From the NCBI GenBank assembly GCA_022539475.1, contig VCMS01000136.1, forward strand, positions 1 to 64,000: a DNA stretch of 64,000 nt, given 5' to 3'. Both the position numbers and the translations under genes were made by a program. Of the stretch, positions 56,155-64,000 are shown in pieces (positions within the stretch are counted from its first letter, which is position 1; every line of letters starts with the position of its first letter). The notes beneath the pieces were generated by a model. That model had not been told where the DNA came from and made no database searches. It worked only from the letters and a program-made list of their open reading frames with translations. This stretch comes from Gracilaria domingensis. Taxonomy: Eukaryota; Rhodophyta; Florideophyceae; Gracilariales; Gracilariaceae.

Positions 56155-57062
56155 ATATGGGGGGGAAAGCAGTGAACGAGGAGAGCTGTTTTGGGAATGA
56201 CAAAGGAGGTTTTTCTTGAACTAGAGCTACCATGGTAGACTGCTGAACACGCGGAAGACATAGACGAAGTGAGGGACGAAGAAAAGAAGAAAGAAGAAAA
56301 GAGAGGTCGATCGGGGGAAGTAAAAGTTGCTGTCACTAAGCACGGACACATTCGATAGTTAGATTTCAACTTGCAATGCCGGCTGTTCTCAATGCGTCAT
56401 GGAGCAATCAATTTTCTATGAACAATAACAGAGAACGTGGGGATCTCTCCATCACCGCCGGGGCGGCCGTCGTCGCCCCGCTGGCTTAAACTGCCACAAG
56501 TCTGAATGCCACGCGTTCTCCCAGTATACCGCGCTGCCTTTGGCGACCATCATGTTGAGCCTACACCTGCCTCATTTGCAAGGAGGCTTCAATAAGAAAC
56601 CACCCGTTTTGGGTCTAATTTCCATGTATCTCATGGCATCACTCATTTCAAAGTGCATATCTGCCATCATTTATCGCGATTGTTTGTGCCATAACCGCCC
56701 CAACCTCTGTTTGGCGACGACCAGCTAAATTCCGTCATCGAAAAGGAATACAAACAGCGCAAACCCGAGAAATCTGCGTTTCTATTCCTTCGTAAGATGT
56801 TCACAGAAGTAAATAGGCACTCTTCGCAGAGCAACGCACCCCAACAAGTTACAAACCAAATCATGGATTATGTATGTTCTTACGTTCATGCGACATTCTT
56901 AGACACTGTTTCGGCCGCCAAACCAGACAGGTGACATCGAAGCGATTGGGTGGCTTCTTGTCATTGCGCTGTCCATAATTCTTGCCAGGCTTTATAGCCT
57001 TCTTTCAAGTCGTCCTTGGTGATGCCAAGGTTTCAAAAGCCAAAAGGTTGGGAAAATTGATA
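56155..57062. other. Intergenic sequence between RPN12 and CYP51 copies
   Basis: About 900 bases; a purine-rich AAGAAG run lies around 56270-56330 and a GC patch at 56455-56480. No gene recognised. Confidence 0.5.
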
Positions 57063-57832
57063 CCCCCTCCGAGCTAAAACGTTGGCCTGCCTTTAATCGG
57101 CAAAGTGCGGGCGTTTGCAAAGAACCCATTACACTTGGCCTGGGAAGGTTATGTGAAGAAGGGGGAGGTCTTCACCGTACGTCTCTTGGCAACGCGTCTC
57201 AGGTTCCTCATTCGACGAACGGCATGTGAACCTTTCTTTAAAGCCTCAGACACAGAACTTGATCCGAGCGAACCCTACAAGTTTAGCATCCCAGTGTTTG
57301 GGAACGATGTGGTATACGACGCCACCCTCGAAAATCGCCTACAGCATTTTCGCATCCTGTCAATGACCCTGAGAGTGAATATGTTCGAGACATACGTCCT
57401 GATTATGATCAAAGAGTCCGAAGACTTTTTCGCAAAATGGGGCGATAAAGGAGGGCCTGATCTCTTAGAAGAGCTCGGCAATCTTCAAGATGCTATGATA
57501 AAAAGATCATAAGTTATCATTCTCACCGGTTCTCCTTGCATTATAGGGCGCGAAGTGCGTGAAAATCTCTTTAGCGAGGGGGCACATCTTATTCATAATC
57601 TTGACCAAGGCATGCAGTCAGTTCCAATCCTTGCGAACTGGCACCCATCAAAGCTCACAGAGTGCGTGATCGTGCGCGTAAGAAGATGGGAGAATTGTTC
57701 GAACCAATCATCCGAGCTCGCCGCTCTGGTCAGGACAGAGAAGATGATATGCTTTCAATGGCTTATCAAAGCAAAGTACAAGAACCGAAACCTTTCACGG
57801 AGAATGAAATTGCTGGTATTCTCGTCGCAGGC
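57063..57832 (+). pseudogene. CYP51: Sterol 14-alpha-demethylase (CYP51) copy, decayed and truncated
   Basis: CYP51 is the ER-bound P450 that removes the 14-methyl group of sterol precursors. The fragment holds the N-terminal third: GLPLIGKVRAFAKNPLHL, FLIRRTACEPFFKAS, EPYKFSIPVFGNDVVYDA, TLENRLQHFRILSMTLRVN, GREVRENLF, then DRARKKMGELFEPIIRARR and PFTENEIAGILVAG. Breaks: TAA at 57075-57077 near the start; an extra stretch with TAA after EELGNL (stop near 57510); a frameshift near 57645-57660. The match ends at LVAG, followed at once by GTAAGT (57833), which looks like a splice donor. The I-helix, ExxR and heme-cysteine parts were not found downstream, so the 3' exons are missing. Not a functional enzyme. 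Confidence 0.82.
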
Positions 57833-58243
57833 GTAAGTATACAATATGTCGTTCTCAAATCTATAGCTCGAACGTGGCTTTCATCCCAATCTAACATTCT
57901 TTGCTTGCTTCCTCTTATTTGGTTATTTGGACCCCAACATAAAGGAGCGACGTGCCAGCGTGCGGTCGACCGGACACGGATGCCATGGGGCCACCTGCCA
58001 AGGCAGCAGAGCAGACACGTTGGCGCGAGTATCAACCTTAACAAAATTTGTTATTTAATGGCATCAGCTTCATAAACGTCGCGCTGTCGAGAGGCGTGCG
58101 CCACCCTTGTCGCGCGCCGCCCTTGTCGCGCTCTCAAAACTGCGTCTGCTCGCAGAGTCATACTCACCAAACGGTTCGTTATCGCCTATTTTCGCGAGAC
58201 ACTTGGTCGTCGCATTTTGCTCTTGGTTGCCTTCGCCGTGTCG
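57833..58243. other. Sequence after the CYP51 fragment
   Basis: About 410 bases. It starts with a splice-donor-like GTAAGT but no next CYP51 exon was found. GC-rich from about 57950. No gene recognised; an open minus-strand frame at 58070-58366 is treated as compositional. Confidence 0.45.
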
Positions 58244-58924
58244 ATGCGAGAGCGCTTGCAACAGCGGAGCGCGAACGGCATCGAAAGCCTTGCTCTTTCT
58301 TTGCGCGCTACATGTACGGCATGCAGTCCCGAGTCCATTCGCTTGGGACGGGCTCGCTCGCCGCATTTTAAGTCGTCACAGACCACCAGTCACAATCTAA
58401 ACGCCATGGTGCAGCACAAAGTCGTCACTGCGCGCGTCTTGGCGTTTGAGACGTCTCCGATGCGAATTGTTTACCGTTGTACTTGCAAGGACAACTTGAT
58501 TTCCACAGACGCCTCACCAGCAGCGTTCAGAACATTACGAAAGCCGCGCCTGCTAACTGGGAAAGCGTATCATGGCTGGGATTGGATCGTTGCTCAAACG
58601 ATGTCGCATTCAAGCCATGATCAAGCCCGCTTCTGTCATATGTGGCAGCGATTAAAAAACAAGAGCAGAGAGTATGGCGTGGGCATGGCTGTGACGTCGG
58701 TGGATGTAGCAGAGCGGCGAAATGAAGTGCGGCTCACGGCGGTGCGAAAACTTGGAATCGAATTGGTTGGGCATAGTTTGCAGGGCTCCTCCACAGTTCT
58801 TCGAGTGCACTCTTGTCTGTACAAGGCGACATTGAAACCCGTTTCTACCACAATACGTCGAGCTCTCTGGTTCCAATGTTTCAAACAGTTAATACCTTAT
58901 CATTTCAAACCATGCATGGCATAA
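58244..58924 (+). CDS. Uncertain open reading frame, unknown product (226 aa or shorter)
   Basis: Open from ATG 58244 (MRERLQQRSANG); a second ATG at 58406 (MVQHKVVTARVLAFE) gives 172 residues and lies in a better-composed part. The product is basic, with several Cys and His but no zinc-finger spacing (SPMRIVYRCTCKDN; GVGMAVTSVDVAERRNEV). No signal peptide or membrane span. No family was recognised. It lies just past the block of decayed genes, and open frames also exist on the other strand, so it may be a chance frame. Confidence 0.3.
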   Translation: MRERLQQRSANGIESLALSLRATCTACSPESIRLGRARSPHFKSSQTTSHNLNAMVQHKVVTARVLAFETSPMRIVYRCTCKDNLISTDASPAAFRTLRKPRLLTGKAYHGWDWIVAQTMSHSSHDQARFCHMWQRLKNKSREYGVGMAVTSVDVAERRNEVRLTAVRKLGIELVGHSLQGSSTVLRVHSCLYKATLKPVSTTIRRALWFQCFKQLIPYHFKPCMA

Positions 58925-59404
58925 ATGCCGTTCACAACTCCACAAGATTCATTTATGTGCAGAAAGGTGCTTCACTCAATCGCAGCATCTAATGGATACC
59001 ACCGAGCACACTGTTCTACAAAATACTGCCATGAACAGTGACATTATTGACTTAGCAATGTAGAGTAGAGAGGACTGAGCACCAATATATCAGTTTTCAG
59101 TGTTGGCAAAATGACAGGGCTTGTCGAAGTGGATATTCGAAACGATGGCGCTACTCAAACGCAAGCTTGAAGGACGTTTAGTGTGCGCGATCATGGGCCG
59201 CAAAGAAATGGACTGCAAAAGCGGCATTCGACTAACGCAGGACGACCATGAAGAGTAGATTCGACGTGAAGAGCACCGTGACCAATAATATGTTACTTTC
59301 CTTACTGCATACCAATAACACCTTCCCGGGTTACTGAAGTCGAGGCCAGCAAGATTCCTTAAGAACGCTACAGGCTCATCACCACTTCTATTTTTTCTAG
59401 GTTA
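58925..59404. other. Intergenic stretch
   Basis: About 480 bases between the uncertain ORF and the 3' end of the basic protein gene. Nothing recognised. Confidence 0.5.
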
Positions 59405-60100
59405 CTAGGATGCACCTGTGATAGAATTATCTTCATCCAATCCACTATTCAACATGCAAGATTCCTCACACGTTGCTTGCAAATCACCTTTGTTGCTCTC
59501 AGCTGCCTTCATCCGGATAGGTGTTGCAACGTCACTTTCAGAACATATGCGTAACACTGTTTCATTATCTGATATTGGCACGTTGTTGACTTTCAGATAA
59601 TGCTTAAAACAGCGAACCGTGCGCATATCTTCTTTTAACTCGTACAAATATCTTCCAATTGTCACTGGTTCATCATGAGATGATGTTTCATGTTCAGTAC
59701 GATGGGAAACTGTTGAAATAGAGTCGCCATCATCTGATGCAGACTTCTTTCGAGCTGCGTACCATTTGCGGCGTTTTGCACGCCTATTTTCTCGTTCTGC
59801 GTCAGATTCCGAGCTCCGCTTTTTCTGGTAACGTTTACGACGATTCTGGTTTTCTTTCTTGCGATTTTGATGATTCAACCGCCATAGAGTCTTACGCAAA
59901 GACGGGCTGATGGAGTGAGTTGGAACTTCAACCAAATTACCGCGCCCTCCTGATTTTACGTGTAAGACTTCTTCCCCATCTGTTGTCAAAGAGGCTTCAT
60001 GCCTAATGACGACCGTGTTAGCGTTCGACGGCACCTTTATTCTTTCCAATGGAAAGCCAACTTCTTCCGGGATGAGTATTTTCCGATATTCGATGGACAT
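59405..60100 (-). CDS. Basic, charged protein with nuclear-localisation-like clusters, unknown family (231 aa)
   Basis: Intact ORF from ATG 60100 to its stop at 59405. The N-terminal 70 residues are mixed. Residues about 75-125 are very basic and Arg/Lys/Asn-rich (RLNHQNRKKENQNRRKRYQK, ERENRRAKRRKWYAARKK), a helix that could bind nucleic acid, with several candidate nuclear localisation signals. Then comes a Ser/Asp/His-rich stretch and a helical tail (RYLYELKEDMRTVRCFKHYL). The basic part recalls a bZIP basic region, but no heptad Leu zipper follows, so that family is not claimed. It could also be an accessory protein of a DNA transposon, since a CACTA element lies 2.3 kb away. Confidence 0.5.
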   Translation of the reverse strand: MSIEYRKILIPEEVGFPLERIKVPSNANTVVIRHEASLTTDGEEVLHVKSGGRGNLVEVPTHSISPSLRKTLWRLNHQNRKKENQNRRKRYQKKRSSESDAERENRRAKRRKWYAARKKSASDDGDSISTVSHRTEHETSSHDEPVTIGRYLYELKEDMRTVRCFKHYLKVNNVPISDNETVLRICSESDVATPIRMKAAESNKGDLQATCEESCMLNSGLDEDNSITGAS

Positions 60101-60162
60101 GATCGTGCACTTACTGAAAAACAGTGAAGATGAACTGCTTTGCAGCTTGCAACTACGAGTCC

Positions 60163-60190
60163 TTGTAACGTGCCATGTGGCACGTTACAA
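60163..60190. repeat. Perfect 28-bp palindrome upstream of the basic protein gene
   Basis: TTGTAACGTGCCA and TGGCACGTTACAA with a 2-base centre TG, 63 bases upstream of ATG 60100. It could be a binding site for a dimeric factor or the junction of two inverted repeats. Confidence 0.6.
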
Positions 60191-62397
60191 CACTTTATTT
60201 GAAGCACCGCCAGACGCACACGTAATTTTCTCGACTTCCGTGTACCTTTCGTAAAAGGCTAATTTTGGACAAAATTAAACCTTTTTTTTGTAACTCCAAA
60301 ACGGTTACGTTTTCGCTCTTGAAAGCACGTGCAATCGATTCACCGCCCCTCTTTCCTTCTAGTGCACTTCTTTTTTGCTTAGTTTGATTACATTGCTCAT
60401 GCTGATAGTCCGAAGTACGGTCCGTGCTTTAGGACCCCTGACGAGAAAAAACAGGTTAATTCTGGACAGCCCTTGAAACCAATTGTGTAGCACATAACTT
60501 CATTAATACTTTCTCTCACGACTTGAGCCTTTGTAGTATAAAGCTGCGAACAGTTGATATGTGTTTGCTTTATTCTTTTGGCTACCAACCAGCGACTGAA
60601 TAGCGTACAAGCCTCTCCAATCCAAGAAAGCCAGGTCTAAAGATGCTTTTGTTTGCGCCAAACTCTGCAATTGTAATAAATGTTTCTTGCAGCAATTGAC
60701 ATCAGTTGCTCTCTAAGAGCTTTTGCCAACTGTTTTGGTAGTCCCAGAGACCATTCCATTGTTTCCTAACACGTTTGACTGTATTCTTTGCTTCTCATTC
60801 GACTTGGCATTGGTGGAAATGTTCTGTGTCCAACTAGAGCTCTACTATCTAGGTATTCTGAGTTTGGGGGTAGTTATTTTCTATTCCAAACTTATACTGG
60901 ATGCTATAAACACAGTTAAGTGCCTTTGAAGTCTGCGTTAGAGTGCTCATCCTGCCCAAACCTATTTTCAAAGAGTCTGTATAGATTTTTCTTTGTCTTC
61001 TTGTTCTGTTTGAAGCTCTACAACACTATTCCGTTTAGTATTTTTCACCCATTCGACACTGATTATCTTAGACTTGATGATGGACGTATGGCTGACCATT
61101 ATTCGCTGGCTGCGTTCTGAGAGTTACGTAGTTATAGTCTTTGCTTGCTGCGCTTTGAGGACGTTTTTTTGCAGTAGCACCGTTTATGCGTATAATGAGC
61201 ACTTGTTTACTGTTCAGTAATGCTATTTGAAGGCTGTGATGGCTCGCGGAAGAAACGTAGATGTGAATAACGGGGCTATGGACGAGAAAACTTTCATCGT
61301 TGATATCGTTTTTGCGATGAAGATGTCAAAAGGAGGCAACATAGTGGGCGATTCTGTTAGCTTTTGAAGCCAATTTTGGTCTCAATTGCTTCGTCCAATT
61401 GAGGAGATGCTCAATGGCGTAATTTATATGACAATAGGGTTCAGCTACGGATCTTATACAAAGAATAATAACGTTGTCCAGAATTAACCCGTTTCCAGAA
61501 TTAACCTTTTTTGGACGGTACCACGCGGCTGTGTTCACTATATTGTCGTTGTGCGCCAATCACTCGTCCCGAAGAGGTATGGGCCAACTCTACGGATACC
61601 CATCATGATGCTGTGCCTCACCATTCTAGGTGGTGAATATTGGTTTCGTACTGCCACCAAGTTCTACGCTCGTGATACAGCTTCCATATTTTCATCCAAA
61701 CCACCGTCCTCGTCCTCAGAAGCAATATCCTGTCGATGAATCGTGGCCGCCGCCGCGGAACATATCCAGAAGGATACCTTCGGTTGCAAGCATCCGCCAC
61801 CCACCAAGCGAAGCGAGGAAGTCAATCTCCACGACGGCGGCGGCGTCCGCATCGCCGCACGAGTCGCTGCATGAAAGCTATCGAACCAAGCAGAAAACAC
61901 GTCAGCGCAGGGTTTCCGTCACACAGGTCACAGCGCGCTTGCCACCGGCGCGCGTTTTCTAATGAAGCGGCCACTACGACAAGCGGCGGCACGCCCCTCC
62001 GCCTTGCGCCATCAACTTTTGCAATCAATTGTGTGTTTGCTTTCTCCAAGGGCAAACGCAGACTTTCACACCATTTTCTTCTTGTGAAAACGTCATCGAT
62101 CATTCCGAGTCTTTGAAAAAACCTACGGATCCCTTTTCTTACTCAACATGTTTGAAGTATGCTGCCATGCATTACATTCTATTGGCGCTCCTGCTCCTGT
62201 ATGCTTCAGCGCTGGATCTGGCTCACAATAACGGTAGCCTCTATGAAGCTAGCAGAAATTATTGAAGAGCGATAGTGACAGATGTCAGATTGCTTCAAAG
62301 TCAGAAGAGGCCTGTAATCCGCACCCGCACGCGCACCGCTTTGAAGAAGATCGGTTTAAGTCATTCTTTGTAGCTCGCGCAGGAGAAAAAAACTGTC
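60191..62397. other. Gene-poor stretch with inverted-repeat words
   Basis: About 2.2 kb. GGTTAATTCTGGACA (60454-60468) and its exact complement TGTCCAGAATTAACC (61476-61490) frame about 1 kb; a second CCAGAATTAACC follows at 61496-61507. Between them only short frames occur. A GC-rich patch at 61730-62000 has open frames on both strands without recognised domains. It may include the 3' end of the CACTA element on its right, but no CACTA terminus was fixed. Confidence 0.4.
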
Positions 62398-64000
62398 TCA
62401 CTTTACTGCAATAACCCCTCGAAGAGTTTCGTCAACGTTCCCAAGTCTTCTAGACTTACCATCCTTGTCGAGAAAGTATATGCGGCGAGATATGTGCAGT
62501 ACTCCGATACTTCGCTGAATCATCTGCGCAACCTCTGTGGACTTTGATGTGATCCTTCTACCTTCAGTGAAGCACACGTCCGCATCTAAGTCTTGTATTA
62601 GTCCTTGTTCCCATGTTATGTCTACGAGAACAAGTTGAACTCGTCTTTTCTGTGGTTGCGTGAGAAGAGTTAACTCAAGAATCTTTGTGACGCTTCCGAA
62701 GTACACATCCCGGGATCGTCGTGCATCACCATCATGTGAGGAGGAATTGAATGTGGAGGAGCAGGAACTGTCATCAGTCACTATGAAGTGAGCAGCGATA
62801 TAGTGCTTTTGGCGACAGCCAGATCGCTTTGATGATCATTTGTGATATGCCTGGTTCGTTTCAATGGAAATTGAACTTTCGGGCTTGCGAATGATGGCGC
62901 TTTCATAGTCTCTAGCTCTGGCGATGTGAAAACTAGTTTGAACTCCGAGTGTATCGGTAACAAAACTGCGAATGGCACGATTGCGTTCATGAGTCTGCCA
63001 ATTTTGTCCAGGATCTCGGTAGCTTCCAACGCAGAGAACGTTTACCCCAAACAATTCCTCAAAGTCTGCATCCTCTCTTCCGCTTTCAGGGTGTGCTACA
63101 CTGGTATGATACTCATCCTCATCAACGTTTTGGATGCTATTGCAACTTAGTCTCATAGCGAGCAGTCGAAAGTTCTTGTAGAAAATGTGAGTGCAGAGGT
63201 TTCGGCTGTTTTGGATGCGTTTTCCATTCTCTCCCAGTAATCTTTCAACAACAAATTGTGACGACAATGGCAATGGACCGCAGTGACGAAGCAGATCAGG
63301 GATGTGAAGAACTGCATGTGAAGAAGGAGTGAAACAATGAGCGTCAGATTCAGCCTCATAGAAGAGAACAACATACCTCGCATACAGCTCTTCCACTGTT
63401 TTTCGCAGGTATTCCACTGGTTCATTTGAGCAATCGTATTGAAAACAAAGAGTCACCATCTGTGAAGTCAAAACCCAGAGACGTAAAATCTTCTTCGACA
63501 CTTTGAAGCAATGCAGGAATGGGGTAAGGTATATCTCTGCGTGTCTCTTCAAGTCCTCCGCTTTGTACTTCAATAGATACTCCAACGAGAAAGGAGGTCT
63601 ACCCCAAGAACTCGGTATTCCGTTTGAAGCATTGGCCATGGCTTCGTTGATTTTACGCAGAGTTTGCGATGGTATGCAGTATGCAGGTAGCTCCGTTATG
63701 TTTGCGTGTCTGGGATGCGCAGCTGTAATAAGTTGGAGTACTTTCTTTACCCACCCGAGAAGAACGAGATGAATTACGTCATACGGAAATGAATACACAT
63801 AATCCAGCTGCAACTTAGAAAGGCACGGTCTTCTTTTGATCCCTGTTTCTCTGATGATTTTCTTTCTGGATACGGGTGTATATGCCCGCTGCTAAGCTTG
63901 AGCCATGTATTCTTTATATCTGAATGGGTTCGTTTTTCTCCCATTTCAAGACGAATGATTTCATGCACGGTCATCCGTGCTCTCCTTTTGAGGGCGTTAT
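62398..64000 (-). pseudogene. CACTA (En/Spm)-type transposase, C-terminal part, running off the window
   Basis: Minus-strand transposase of a CACTA DNA transposon. Near 63780-63860 the frame reads GIKRRPCLSKLQLDYVYSFP, then YDVIHLVLLGWVKKVL, matching the Tnp2 block G-I-K-G...L-x-L...F-P-x-D-x-M-H-x-x-L-G-V-x-K. A DUF4218-like part follows (AVLHIPDLLRHCGPLPLSSQ, FVVERLLGENGKRI), then a DUF4216-like C-terminal part (YFGSVTKILELTL; SIGVLHISRRIYFLDKDGK). The frame is interrupted by TGA at 62836-62838 and by TAG near 63890, upstream of which the other frame (63774-63974: MTVHEIIRLEMGEKRTHSDI) seems to continue the protein, so a frameshift is likely. The N-terminal half lies beyond the window. As seen it is a broken copy; introns could explain part of this. 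Confidence 0.68.

Noticed and set aside
58070-58366. 98-codon minus-strand ORF
   Set aside because: It overlaps an equally open plus-strand frame in a GC-rich patch and has no recognisable feature.
59772-59880. bZIP domain in the basic protein
   Set aside because: The Asn/Arg-rich basic stretch is suggestive, but no leucine heptads follow it.

Overview
The window is eukaryotic nuclear DNA. It has GT-AG introns of about 100 bases, nuclear copies of a plastid/bacterial-type LepA, the proteasome subunit RPN12 and sterol 14-demethylase, and a heavy load of Ty3/gypsy LTR retrotransposons. Short sparse introns, long intron-less genes and this element load would fit a florideophyte red alga of the Chondrus kind, but that is inference. 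No prokaryotic operon, CRISPR array, rRNA or tRNA gene was seen.

Layout. 1-11.65 kb: two head-to-tail copies (A, B) of one chromodomain Ty3/gypsy family on the minus strand, sharing an LTR at 5282-6255 and running into an assembly gap at 11655-11976. 12.49-13.31 kb: a solo LTR of a related family with perfect 5-bp target repeats, next to a GC-rich minisatellite. 15.35-27.31 kb: the most complete copy (C) of the first family, on the plus strand, with both LTRs, PBS, gag, pol, chromodomain, PPT and an extra gene on the opposite strand; it sits inside a coding-like host sequence. 29.85-30.58 kb: a small hAT-like DNA transposon relic with a BED finger. 30.8-38.8 kb: the main host-gene stretch, with two divergent paralogous membrane proteins sharing four ectodomain cysteines, a 506-bp foldback element, a secreted granulin-like protein made of 108-bp tandem repeats, and a decayed granulin-like copy just downstream. 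39.2-45.46 kb: an old Ty3/gypsy fragment (minus) abutted by the 5' part of a second-family element D (plus). 45.5-52.3 kb: gene-poor DNA with degenerate tandem repeats. 52.3-57.8 kb: three decayed housekeeping gene copies in a row, LEPA (minus), RPN12 (plus) and CYP51 (plus). 58-60.1 kb: an uncertain ORF and a basic nuclear-type protein gene. 62.4 kb to the end: a CACTA (En/Spm) transposase running off the window.

The best leads for something undescribed are the conserved antisense gene in the Ty3/gypsy family, the two-member membrane protein family, the repeat-built granulin-like secreted protein with its dead neighbour, the symmetric foldback element and the block of three dead housekeeping genes. 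All family calls were made by eye from motifs; no database search was run.
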